Shown here: positions 1 to 6,291 of the stretch, piece after piece
Position numbering within the stretch: position 1 is the stretch's first letter
Layout: every line of letters begins with the position of its first letter
NCBI GenBank assembly: GCA_043800105.1
Contig: JAZDNJ010000020.1
Coordinates: forward strand, 1-11,468
Direction of reading: 5' to 3'
DNA: 11,468 nucleotides
DNA from: JAFGTE01 sp043800105
Lineage (GTDB): Bacteria > Patescibacteriota > Gracilibacteria > UM-FILTER-43-11
The notes under the pieces: generated by a model
What the model was told of the DNA's origin: nothing
Database searches by the model: none
What the model saw: the letters and a program-made list of their open reading frames with translations, nothing else
Translations under genes and position numbers: made by a program

Positions 1-1
1 G

Positions 2-271
2 CTGGCTGCCTTTCTAATCAGAAGAGACAGTCGGAGTGCCTGGCGGGTGGCTCTGAAGGCTAAACGCGGGCTGGGTGACACTGGTAAGCCAGGGGCTTTC
101 ACTAAAGATTTTGTCTACTATAAAGGCTATAAGATGGTGAAGGATTTTGCGGCCAAGGGGGGTGATTTACGTGATCTTTACTATGGGAAAATCAATTTGT
201 CTGATCTGGAAATCGTGAAGAAAGTAAAAGGACTCAAAAGCCCCATTTATTTACCCTCATACCTGCGATAA
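2..271 (+). CDS. C-terminal part of an unidentified protein (5' end outside window)
   Basis: The reading frame is open from the left edge through to a TAA at 269-271, giving at least 89 residues. A GTG at 47 could act as a start, but the open frame continues upstream of it without a stop, so I read this as the tail of a longer gene. The visible segment begins with a short hydrophobic stretch followed by a basic region (an RRDSRSAW-type sequence, then KAKRGLG), and it is rich in Lys, Tyr and Asp further on. No catalytic motif is visible. Basic, aromatic-rich tails like this occur at the ends of bacterial family 2 glycosyltransferases, but that is only a guess. It converges on queA, with 7 bases between the two stop codons and no terminator hairpin that I can see. 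Confidence 0.7.
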   Translation: MAAFLIRRDSRSAWRVALKAKRGLGDTGKPGAFTKDFVYYKGYKMVKDFAAKGGDLRDLYYGKINLSDLEIVKKVKGLKSPIYLPSYLR

Positions 272-278
272 AGCCGGT

Positions 279-1292
279 TCATTTTATATACATTGAATCT
301 CCGAAACTGAAAAAACGGTAGTTTTTTTTCCTGGCTTCTTCGTAAGCCTTTAATATAAATTCCCTGCCGGCAAATGAACTGACCAACATCAGCAGAGTAC
401 TTTTGGGTACGTGAAAGTTAGTAATGAGTCCGTCCACAAATTTCCACTGATAGCCGGGAAAAATGAAGATATCCGTTTCGCCTGTCTGAGGTCGGAGTTC
501 GCCGTTTTTGTCCGAGCATGTTTCCAGAACTCTTACTGTAGTGGTTCCCACCGCTATAATTTTTCTGCCATCTTTTTTGGCTTTATTCAGTCGCTTGGCA
601 ATATTTTCACTGAGCTCGAACCATTCACTGTGCATTTTATGCTCCTCAATTTTTTCTGTTTTTACCGGCTGAAAAGTTCCCAGGCCCACATGCAGGGTGA
701 TGAATTCCGTTTGAATGCCCAGTTCTTTCAGTTTGCCTAGGAGTCTGTCCGTGAAGTGAAAACCGGCTGTTGGGGCGGCCACTGAACCTTCCGGTCTGGC
801 GTAGATGGTCTGATATTGTTCCGGGTCATCTATCGGTTCTTTGATATAAGGCGGGAGCGGGGTTTGGCCGTGGGTTTTGAGGTAGCTTTCAAAGTTCCCG
901 TATTCAAATTCGATGGTCCGCAGGCCATGAGGCGTTATGTTTTTCACGTTTAAGCTCAGGCCGTTATCCACATTTATTTTGGCCCCCGGAGTGAATTTGT
1001 GGCCTGGCCTGACCATGCATTCCCAGGTATTACCGGCAATATGTTTTATCAGAAGAATTTCAGCCGTTCCGTTTCCCAGTTTAAACCGTAGGCGGGCGGG
1101 AATAACCCTTGATTCGTTGAGTACCAGCACAGAACCCGGTTCCAGAAGATCAGGCAGTTCAAAAAACTGATGGTGGGAAATTGATCCGGTTTTCCGGTCA
1201 GGCACCATCAGTTTTGACTGATCTCTTATTGCGAGCGGCTTTTGAGCGATCAACTCTTTGGGAAGATGGTAGTCAAAATCCGCTAGGTGCAT
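279..1292 (-). CDS. queA: S-adenosylmethionine:tRNA ribosyltransferase-isomerase QueA
   Basis: QueA transfers and isomerises the ribosyl part of S-adenosylmethionine onto 7-aminomethyl-7-deazaguanine at the wobble position of GUN-anticodon tRNAs, forming epoxyqueuosine, in the cytoplasm. The 337-residue length is normal for the family (about 340-360). Family hallmarks are all present in order: FDYHLPKELIAQKP near residues 6-19, RDQSKLMV (23-30), VIPARL (63-68), PLPPYI (145-150), YQTIYA (160-165), the GSVAAPTAGFHFT block (169-181), HVGLGTFQPV (201-210), HKMHSEWFE (218-226), GTTTVRVLE (249-257) and NFHVPKSTL (292-300). It ends in TGA. It starts 8 bases after the bL25 stop and is almost certainly cotranscribed with it. 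No Shine-Dalgarno sequence sits at the right distance; an AGGAG lies about 20 bases upstream, inside the end of rplY. No tgt, queC-F or queG/queH is in the window, so the rest of the pathway must be elsewhere or salvaged. Confidence 0.97.
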   Translation of the reverse strand: MHLADFDYHLPKELIAQKPLAIRDQSKLMVPDRKTGSISHHQFFELPDLLEPGSVLVLNESRVIPARLRFKLGNGTAEILLIKHIAGNTWECMVRPGHKFTPGAKINVDNGLSLNVKNITPHGLRTIEFEYGNFESYLKTHGQTPLPPYIKEPIDDPEQYQTIYARPEGSVAAPTAGFHFTDRLLGKLKELGIQTEFITLHVGLGTFQPVKTEKIEEHKMHSEWFELSENIAKRLNKAKKDGRKIIAVGTTTVRVLETCSDKNGELRPQTGETDIFIFPGYQWKFVDGLITNFHVPKSTLLMLVSSFAGREFILKAYEEARKKNYRFFSFGDSMYIK

Positions 1293-1300
1293 ATGAAAAT

Positions 1301-1957
1301 TTATTCAGGCTCTCCTGCCCCCTCCTCTTTCTTTTCTTCTCCTTCGGCTGTTTCTTCAGTAACAGCTTCGGCCGCAGCTGCCGCCTGGGTCACAGGCTCT
1401 TCTTCCTTGCGTGGTGCCGATATAGTTACAACACTAATGTCTTTGGCGTCCATAATAGTGATTCCTTCGGGGGCTTTGATATCACCCACGGTCAATGAAG
1501 AATGAAAATCTACCAGTCCGCTTACGTCCAGCTGGATTTCATGAGGCAGGTCATTTGGCTGACATTTGATCCACAGGCGGTCTTTATTGCGAACCAGAAC
1601 ACCGCCCAGTTCACGGACGGCCGGGGCTTCGCCAATCAACACAATAGGCACTTCCGTTTCAATTTTCTGGCCTTTTTTGATCGCCATCATATCCACGTGA
1701 ATGATCGCGTCCGTTACCGGATGGTATTGCAGTTCGTGAGTCAGAGCCTGGTACTCGTTTTTGTCCTCGTCAATAAGAGTCATTATAGCGCTTCGTCCCG
1801 CTTTCTTGTAGGCCCTGCGGAAATCCTGATAATCCACCGAGAAATTGGTAGGCTGTACGTCCTTCGAATAATAGACAATAGGGATCCGTCCGTTTTTCCG
1901 GGCTTCTTTGCTCGTGGCGTATTTCCCTTTCGTTACTTCAACAATAATTGGTTCCAT
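1301..1957 (-). CDS. rplY: 50S ribosomal protein bL25, long CTC/TL5 form
   Basis: bL25 binds 5S rRNA in the central protuberance of the large subunit. The 218-residue length marks the two-domain CTC/TL5 form rather than the roughly 95-residue E. coli form. The N-terminal beta-barrel domain spans about residues 1-92 and carries the typical SKEARKNGRIP (16-26) and ELQYHPVTDAIIHVD (75-89) segments. The C-terminal TL5 domain follows (about 93-182), with VPIVLIGEAPAV (103-114), GGVLV (118-122) and LTVGDIKAPEGI (155-166). A low-complexity Ala/Glu tail (about 185-218) ends the protein, a common ending in this family. The first ATG with the conserved N-terminus is 1955-1957. It lies 13 bases after the CBS-protein stop and 8 before queA, so all three look like one transcript. 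In Gram-positive bacteria this form is called general stress protein CTC; whether it is stress-regulated here cannot be seen. Confidence 0.96.
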   Translation of the reverse strand: MEPIIVEVTKGKYATSKEARKNGRIPIVYYSKDVQPTNFSVDYQDFRRAYKKAGRSAIMTLIDEDKNEYQALTHELQYHPVTDAIIHVDMMAIKKGQKIETEVPIVLIGEAPAVRELGGVLVRNKDRLWIKCQPNDLPHEIQLDVSGLVDFHSSLTVGDIKAPEGITIMDAKDISVVTISAPRKEEEPVTQAAAAAEAVTEETAEGEEKKEEGAGEPE

Positions 1958-1970
1958 TGTATTAGAATGA

Positions 1971-2450
1971 TTAAATATTCTTTAATTTGGCAATTTCATG
2001 AATGATGTCTTTTCGGGTGATGATACCTACTAATTCGCCTTTCTCGCCAATGACTGGCAGTCTGCTAACCTTTCTTTCACTCATAATGTTGATTGCATCG
2101 AACAACGTGGCACTGTGCATAATGGTGGCCACATCTTCGGTCATGACATCTTTTACCAGTTCGGCACAGTGATCCTTGAGATTCCTGTTAAAATCCTCAA
2201 TGTTGTCCAGATAAATGATGCTTCCCAGAATATTGATACCACGGGGCGCTCTGAGGGTAGTGAAATGCCTGATTAAATCTGTTTCCGTCACGATTCCGAT
2301 CACCGCCCCTTCATCGTTCAGAACGGGGAGGCCTAAAATACCATGTTCGTCCATCAATTTAAAGACTTTTTTAATCGGCTCACTCTCTTTGACGGCGATC
2401 ACGTTTTTGGTCATGAACTCAGAAACCGGTTTTTTGAGTAATTTTTCCAT
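1971..2450 (-). CDS. Stand-alone tandem CBS-domain protein
   Basis: This 159-residue soluble protein consists of two CBS domains (a Bateman module) and little else. CBS1 covers about residues 9-62 (VSEFMTKNVIAV at the start, GIVTETDLI at the end) and CBS2 about 97-153 (LVKDVMTEDVATI to GIITRKDII). Both carry the T-x-x-D pattern (TETDL at 55-59, TRKDI at 145-149) that in characterised CBS pairs contacts the ribose of adenine nucleotides such as AMP, ATP or SAM. A 35-residue linker with RAPRGINILGSIIYLD separates them, as in many stand-alone CBS proteins. No partner domain is fused, so the target is unknown; a nucleotide-sensing role is inferred from the family. It heads the minus-strand unit with rplY and queA. 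There is no Shine-Dalgarno sequence; TATAGA and TAGAAT just before the ATG could be a -10 box giving a very short leader. Confidence 0.93.
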   Translation of the reverse strand: MEKLLKKPVSEFMTKNVIAVKESEPIKKVFKLMDEHGILGLPVLNDEGAVIGIVTETDLIRHFTTLRAPRGINILGSIIYLDNIEDFNRNLKDHCAELVKDVMTEDVATIMHSATLFDAINIMSERKVSRLPVIGEKGELVGIITRKDIIHEIAKLKNI

Positions 2451-2516
2451 TATTCTATAGGTTTAGTGGCATTTTTTCCGACTTTGTCAGTGTGGTCTGT
2501 GTAGTTAAGGGGTATA

Positions 2517-2586
2517 TGATGCCCGGAGGGGAACCCCTCTCGTCCCGCCAAAGCGGGACTCGAATACTTCGTAACGAACCCTCCCC
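2517..2586 (-). repeat. Stacked-hairpin element resembling the 3' part of tRNA-Leu
   Basis: Between tRNA-Leu and the CBS gene lie three back-to-back inverted repeats: GAGGGG/CCCCTC (2526-2531 with 2534-2539, 2-base loop), GTCCCGC/GCGGGAC (2542-2548 with 2553-2559, loop CAAA) and TTCG/CGAA (2568-2571 with 2575-2578). Pieces of the tRNA 3' half recur here in the same orientation. The stretch 2517-2534 matches the tRNA end at 2629-2646 in 15 of 18 bases; GGGACTCGAA is repeated exactly (2555-2564 and 2642-2651); and CGAACCCTC recurs at 2575-2583. The result looks like a T-arm plus acceptor strand with extra palindromic insertions. No T-run follows any hairpin on the minus strand, so it is not a standard intrinsic terminator. 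It may be a decayed tRNA copy, an old integration site, or a member of a dispersed palindromic repeat family. Confidence 0.55.
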
Positions 2587-2628
2587 GCCCTTCTCGTTCC
2601 TCTCCAGCTTATTCTGAATATTATATTT

Positions 2629-2713
2629 TGGTGCCCGGAGAGGGACTCGAACCCTCACTCCCGAAGGAAAGAGATTTTAAGTCTCTCGTGTCTACCGATT
2701 CCACCATCCAGGC
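2629..2713 (-). tRNA. tRNA-Leu (anticodon TAA)
   Basis: On the minus strand this forms a complete class II tRNA of 85 bases. The acceptor stem pairs GCCTGGA with TCCGGGC (one T-G wobble), followed by discriminator A and an encoded CCA (2629-2631). The D-arm is GTG/CAC with GG in the loop. The anticodon stem is AGAGA/TCTCT around loop CTTAAAA, placing the anticodon TAA at 2677-2679. A variable arm of about 13 bases (TCC, TTCG loop, GGA) follows, then T-arm GAGGG/CCCTC with loop TTCGAGT. The long variable arm, discriminator A and TAA anticodon all point to leucine. No intron is present. A promoter candidate lies 23-51 bases upstream. A spurious reading frame (MRVRVPLRAP) across this region is the usual artefact of translating a tRNA end. 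Confidence 0.97.
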
Positions 2714-2735
2714 CCGTTTCCTTACAAGCTCAAGT

Positions 2736-2764
2736 ATTTTAGTGAATTTCTTCGTCCAAAGCAA
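2736..2764 (-). promoter_or_regulatory. Candidate sigma70 promoter for tRNA-Leu
   Basis: On the minus strand a -35 box TTGCTT (2759-2764) and a -10 box TAAAAT (2736-2741) are separated by exactly 17 bases. The predicted start is near 2729, about 16 bases before the tRNA. The same TTGCTT box with 17-base spacing occurs at the promoter of the 255-residue protein gene (6292-6320), which supports both calls. Transcription might continue into the CBS-rplY-queA unit. Confidence 0.5.
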
Positions 2765-2783
2765 TCTTTAGTTGGCGGGCAAG

Positions 2784-2812
2784 TGGACTTCCGCACCTTC
2801 AGATTATATAAT
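2784..2812 (+). promoter_or_regulatory. Candidate sigma70 promoter for holB unit
   Basis: A perfect -10 box TATAAT (2807-2812) lies 17 bases after TGGACT (2784-2789; 4 of 6 match to TTGACA). The predicted start is near 2819, leaving a leader of about 10 bases before ATG 2830. The box contains the first base of a possible TTG start at 2812, so that TTG would not be transcribed from this promoter, which argues for the ATG at 2830. Confidence 0.55.
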
Positions 2813-2829
2813 TGAACCCCTATAAGTCT

Positions 2830-3774
2830 ATGCTGAAATATCCATGGGACATCATCGGGCATGATAATCAGCTTCTTGCTCTTGAAAAAGAGATTGCCGC
2901 AGATCGGCTTGTTCATGCTTACCTTTTTCACGGGCCTAAAGATACCGGAAAGTTCACAGTGGCGTTCATTTTGGCCAAAATACTACTTTGCTCCAATAAT
3001 CTATGTCACCGTTGCAGGGATTGTCAGCTCATAAAATCAGGTTCACATCCTGATTTAATTCTGATGAGGGACAATGGCGAGACGATTAAAATTGATGACG
3101 TACGGGCTCTGATCCATAAAACCAATTTGACTTCGCAGGGGGGTCTTAGGATTGTGCTGATCGAAACGCTTGAGAGAATGCCTATTGAAGCCCAGAATTC
3201 GTTTCTGAAAACCCTGGAGGAACCGCCCGGCAAGACAATATTTCTGATGACTTCTGACCAGATAAAAAAGATCACGCCAACAATTCTTTCACGCGTCAGA
3301 CAGTATGGTTTTTCTCTGGTGGATGAGACAACGATGCATCATGAACTTTCATCTCGTTTTAAAGATCATCCTGATTTCGAAGAAATCTTACAGATGGCGC
3401 AGGGCAGGCCCGGTCTGGCTATCAGGCTTTTATCCGAGCCGGCGGCGCTTTCGTCTTACAGGAATGTGTACAACCAGGTGGACAAAATACTTAAGAATAA
3501 CGATTTGGTCAGTAAGTTTTCTTATGCGGAGTCTTTGGAGGACGATAAAGACCAATTGGAACTCTTTTTTGATGTTTTCTGCCAGATCCTGCGAAAATCG
3601 GCTCACGATTTCCTAGCCACGGGCGGTTCCTTTCTCAGCCCCCGTTACGATCTGAAGAGCATCACTCATCTGTTTGAACATTTGCTTAAAACACGTTATC
3701 TTATTGATCGGAACGCCAATAAAAAATTGGCCCTGGAGAACTTCCTTTTGTATACAGAAAGATCATTATCATAA
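2830..3774 (+). CDS. holB: DNA polymerase III delta' subunit (clamp loader)
   Basis: Delta' is a structural subunit of the clamp-loader complex that places the sliding clamp on primed DNA. From ATG 2830 the product has 314 residues, within the usual range (about 300-340). The opening YPWDIIGHDNQ resembles the WxxIxGQ start of clamp-loader subunits. A P-loop-like GPKDTGKFT is at 35-43. A zinc module has Cys at 54, 59, 62 and 65 (C-x4-C-x2-C-x2-C). KTLEEPP (127-133) is the classic clamp-loader segment. The Walker B region reads VLIETLERM instead of a DEAx motif, which favours delta' over the gamma/tau ATPase, and the sensor segment reads SRV (154-156), keeping the Arg but not the Cys of the common SRC motif. 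A TTG at 2812 would add six residues but sits inside the -10 box, so I prefer ATG 2830. It is the first gene of a three-gene unit. Confidence 0.93.
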   Translation: MLKYPWDIIGHDNQLLALEKEIAADRLVHAYLFHGPKDTGKFTVAFILAKILLCSNNLCHRCRDCQLIKSGSHPDLILMRDNGETIKIDDVRALIHKTNLTSQGGLRIVLIETLERMPIEAQNSFLKTLEEPPGKTIFLMTSDQIKKITPTILSRVRQYGFSLVDETTMHHELSSRFKDHPDFEEILQMAQGRPGLAIRLLSEPAALSSYRNVYNQVDKILKNNDLVSKFSYAESLEDDKDQLELFFDVFCQILRKSAHDFLATGGSFLSPRYDLKSITHLFEHLLKTRYLIDRNANKKLALENFLLYTERSLS

Positions 3775-4574
3775 TGCTGCAGCTTTATCTCTTCATCTTT
3801 GCTTTCGTTACCATCTCGGTTCTGCTTGCCAGGCGCGCTTTTCTGCTCAGCAGAACCGAAAAGCGTGAATTCAAAGAGCAGGTGGCCGTCAGAGTTGAAA
3901 AGAACCGAAAAATTGAACAGGCGGAAGGATCCGTGCGTTTCAAAGAAGAATACATAAAGGAAAAAGAAGGGAAAAAATATGATCTGGTCCGGTACAAAGA
4001 TGAAATGAGGCGGGCTGAAATGGCTATTGCCAAAAATCAATTCGCCGAAGCAAAAAAATACCTGATACAGGCTATGGCCATGACAGATGATGAATTTCCG
4101 GTGGGTCTTAAACTTGCCGGGATTTATCTGGAGAGCGGTGATCTGAAGCGCGCCGAAACCATGTACCGGAAGCTTCTTGAGGAAAATACCGATAATCCTG
4201 AAATATATGAAAATTTAGGGAAAATTCTGCTTAAAAGAAAGGCTTACAAAGAAGCCATTCAGGTGTATGTGCGGGCTGTGGAGCTTGACGACAAAGATGA
4301 TCATAAATTCCTCGCTTTGGGGAAGCTTTACCATCTTATGATGCGCTATTCGGTGGCGGCTGAGTGTTTTAAAAGGGCTGCTGAACTGAAACCACGTGAA
4401 GTGAATTATCTTTTTTTGCTGGCGGATTCCTGCGCCGAGGATGACGACTATGAAAATGCCCTGTTTACCTATGAACGGATTCTGACTATTGAGCCTTATA
4501 ACGAACGGGCCAAGATGTCTTCGCAGGATGTACGTCTTAAAATCAAAGAACAGGAAGTTTTATTTAACCGATAA
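3774..4574 (+). CDS. Membrane-anchored tetratricopeptide repeat protein
   Basis: The 266-residue product starts with a hydrophobic segment (about residues 1-19, LYLFIFAFVTISVLLA) followed directly by Arg-Arg, which predicts one N-terminal membrane helix with the rest in the cytoplasm. Residues 28-80 are highly charged and probably helical or coiled coil. From about 77 to 243 lie four to five TPR units of roughly 34 residues, recognisable by patterns such as GIYLESGDLKRAETMYRKLL (116-135), LGKILLKRKAYKEAIQVYVR (148-167) and ADSCAEDDDYENALFTYERI (217-236), each ending in a Pro/Asn/Asp-rich turn. TPR arrays are protein-binding scaffolds, so no reaction is expected. Its ATG overlaps the holB stop by one base (TAATG), implying translational coupling, and pyrF follows after 9 bases. 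The partner is not evident from the sequence. Confidence 0.92.
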   Translation: MLQLYLFIFAFVTISVLLARRAFLLSRTEKREFKEQVAVRVEKNRKIEQAEGSVRFKEEYIKEKEGKKYDLVRYKDEMRRAEMAIAKNQFAEAKKYLIQAMAMTDDEFPVGLKLAGIYLESGDLKRAETMYRKLLEENTDNPEIYENLGKILLKRKAYKEAIQVYVRAVELDDKDDHKFLALGKLYHLMMRYSVAAECFKRAAELKPREVNYLFLLADSCAEDDDYENALFTYERILTIEPYNERAKMSSQDVRLKIKEQEVLFNR

Positions 4575-4583
4575 CTCAATATT

Positions 4584-5504
4584 ATGCGGCATTTTGCAAA
4601 CAGATTGACCTATCGTATCAGTGAACTTGGTAATCCCACCGTGGTGGGGCTTGACCCCCGCCTCAGTCAGATTCCTGAGCATATTCTGGCAAATGCCCGG
4701 GAGGAATTTGGTGATACGACCGAGGGGGCCGCGGAAGCAATCCTAAGCTTCAATAAGGGGATTATCGATGCTGTCGCGGACATTGTGCCTGCGGTCAAAC
4801 CGCAGATCGCTTTTTATGAATGCTATGGGCATCACGGATTCAGGGCATATGAAGAAACGGTGCGTTACGCGCAGGAAAAGGGCCTTCTGGTTATCGGTGA
4901 TGCGAAACGCAACGACATTGGTTCTACCGCCGAAGCTTATGCCAATGGCCACCTGGGTTCGGTGGATGTGTTCGGTTCTCCGCAGAAAACAATCGATGTG
5001 GACTGTATGACCGTTACGCCTTATTTGGGTACGGACGGCATCAGGCCTTTTACGAAGGTTTGCGCGGCGGAAGGGAAGGGTATTTTTGTTTTGGTGCGCA
5101 CTTCCAATCCTTCTGCTGACGAGATTCAGGGGGTGGCTGTTGGTGATGAGCTGATGGATGAGCTGGTTGCGACGCTGGTTGAGGGGTGGGGTCGGGAACT
5201 CATAGGACAGAGCGGTTTTTCTGCAGTTGGCGCGGTGGTGGGGGCTACTTACCCCGAAGAAGCCCGGGTGCTTCGCAACATTATGCCCAATCAGATCTTT
5301 CTGGTTCCCGGTTACGGGGCGCAGGGCGGAAACGCCGATAGTGTGCGTTACTGTTTTCACAAAAACGGCACAGGTGCTATTGTTAATTCTTCCCGCGGAA
5401 TCATTTTTGCCTACCAGAAAAACGGCCAGCCCGGTGAAGCTTATGCCGAGGCGGCTCGTGAGGCGGCAATTGCGATGAAAGAAGATCTGGCTAAACTATT
5501 TTAG
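4584..5504 (+). CDS. pyrF: Orotidine 5'-phosphate decarboxylase, type 2
   Basis: PyrF decarboxylates orotidine monophosphate to UMP, the last step of de novo pyrimidine nucleotide synthesis. The 306-residue length and motif set identify the longer type 2 family. VGLDPR is at 21-26 and the substrate Lys lies in AVKPQIAFYE (70-79). The catalytic Lys/Asp array is DAKRNDIGSTAEAYA (106-120, with D106, K108 and D111), VTPYLGTDGIRPF is at 144-156, the phosphate-binding VPGYGAQGG at 241-249 and NSSRGI at 268-273. Position 110 is Asn where the type 2 consensus usually has Gly (DAKRGDIG). It begins 9 bases after the TPR gene, so it shares that transcript. Its TAG overlaps the TAA of the opposing gene by two bases. 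No other pyr genes are in the window. Confidence 0.97.
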   Translation: MRHFANRLTYRISELGNPTVVGLDPRLSQIPEHILANAREEFGDTTEGAAEAILSFNKGIIDAVADIVPAVKPQIAFYECYGHHGFRAYEETVRYAQEKGLLVIGDAKRNDIGSTAEAYANGHLGSVDVFGSPQKTIDVDCMTVTPYLGTDGIRPFTKVCAAEGKGIFVLVRTSNPSADEIQGVAVGDELMDELVATLVEGWGRELIGQSGFSAVGAVVGATYPEEARVLRNIMPNQIFLVPGYGAQGGNADSVRYCFHKNGTGAIVNSSRGIIFAYQKNGQPGEAYAEAAREAAIAMKEDLAKLF

Positions 5505-6268
5505 CCCACGTTTTTCTCTGCGGCGGATATTCCGGCAGGTTCCATATCTATGATGCCGGATACTTCGGTGAAATCACGTTCCAGGGCTTCCATTTCTTCT
5601 TTGTCGCCTGCCGGCAGGGCGGCATTTTGATTGCTTTCCGCGAGACTATTTAGTTTTGCGATCATTTCATTCGTCTTTTTTTCAACAGCATCCAGTTTTT
5701 TAGATCTTTCCGGGTCTATGAAATTCTTGATACCCCTGTTTACCGCTATGGTTATTCTGGCAAGCTTAACGCAGGCAAGAAACATTAGCAGAAATGGGAA
5801 CCAGTATGCAATCTCATCCCCGGCTTCCAGGGCTTTTTGTTTTAATTCCTGCATTTGTCTGACAGCCTCTTTGTATTCTTTTACGACTGGCAGGTTTTCC
5901 ATTTTTTCTCCGGCTTCGTCGTTGGCCCATCTTTTCACTTTTTCTAATTCTTCTTTTGCCTCTCTCCGCTTTCTTTCGAACCAGGTTTCATTTTTTGGCG
6001 TTTCTTTTGTAGCCGGTGCCGGAAGTTTATTCGTGAGTTTTGGTAATTTTGTTTCAATTTGTTCTGCCTGAGCCGGTGAATAACCAGTCGCTTCACGATA
6101 CCCGGATTGCACGTATTTACCGGCGCCATGGCCGGCTCCGGCACTGACGGAACCAATGATGGCGGCTCCGCCTAATACTTTAGCTACTCTGTCCCGGACC
6201 CTATTGACTCTTTTCAGATCCAGAGGCTTAATGGGGACTTCTTTACTTTTTCGTGGTTGATTGGGCAT
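5501..6268 (-). CDS. Uncharacterised membrane protein with coiled-coil segments
   Basis: I do not recognise a family for this 255-residue protein. Residues 1-30 are basic (Pro, Lys and Arg rich). Residues 31-50 form a Gly/Ala-rich mildly hydrophobic segment (VLGGAAIIGSVSAGAGHGAG) that may touch or cross the membrane. A Pro/Thr-rich linker runs to about 94. Residues 96-150 are strongly charged and helical, probably coiled coil (ERKRREAKEELEKVKRW). A clear membrane helix lies at about 153-176 (IAYWFPFLLMFLACVKLA). A second helical, charged stretch is at 186-212, and the C-terminus is acidic. The start at 6268 has only a weak GAAG in front. An extended -10 promoter lies directly upstream, so the gene is probably transcribed on its own. 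Its good codon structure, own promoter and tail-to-tail packing with pyrF support it as real. Confidence 0.85.
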   Translation of the reverse strand: MPNQPRKSKEVPIKPLDLKRVNRVRDRVAKVLGGAAIIGSVSAGAGHGAGKYVQSGYREATGYSPAQAEQIETKLPKLTNKLPAPATKETPKNETWFERKRREAKEELEKVKRWANDEAGEKMENLPVVKEYKEAVRQMQELKQKALEAGDEIAYWFPFLLMFLACVKLARITIAVNRGIKNFIDPERSKKLDAVEKKTNEMIAKLNSLAESNQNAALPAGDKEEMEALERDFTEVSGIIDMEPAGISAAEKNVG

Positions 6269-6291
6269 TTCTTCGTTAATTAGATTAAATT

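Noticed and set aside
1502..2005. 167-codon plus-strand frame opposite rplY
   Set aside because: The opposite strand encodes an unmistakable bL25 with the CBS gene end; no start signal or family features on the plus strand.
2485..2490. CTGACA on the minus strand as the -35 box of the CBS gene
   Set aside because: It matches TTGACA in five of six bases, but the only -10-like boxes (TATAGA, TAGAAT) are about 25 bases away, too far for a normal promoter.
2517..2586. Rho-independent terminator for tRNA-Leu
   Set aside because: The stems are GC-rich, but no T-run follows on the minus strand, so a standard intrinsic terminator is not supported.
2455..2658. Minus-strand 67-codon frame starting MRVRVPLRAP
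   Set aside because: It runs through the 3' part of tRNA-Leu and the hairpin element; this start is a typical artefact of translating a tRNA end.
4743..5360. 205-codon antisense frame inside pyrF
   Set aside because: It lies wholly opposite a strongly conserved pyrF and has no family features; it is a shadow caused by codon bias.
5631..6071. 146-codon plus-strand frame opposite the 255-residue protein gene
   Set aside because: It is rich in Ser and Phe, as expected from the complement of Glu/Lys-rich coding sequence; the minus strand has the promoter and the tail-to-tail fit with pyrF.
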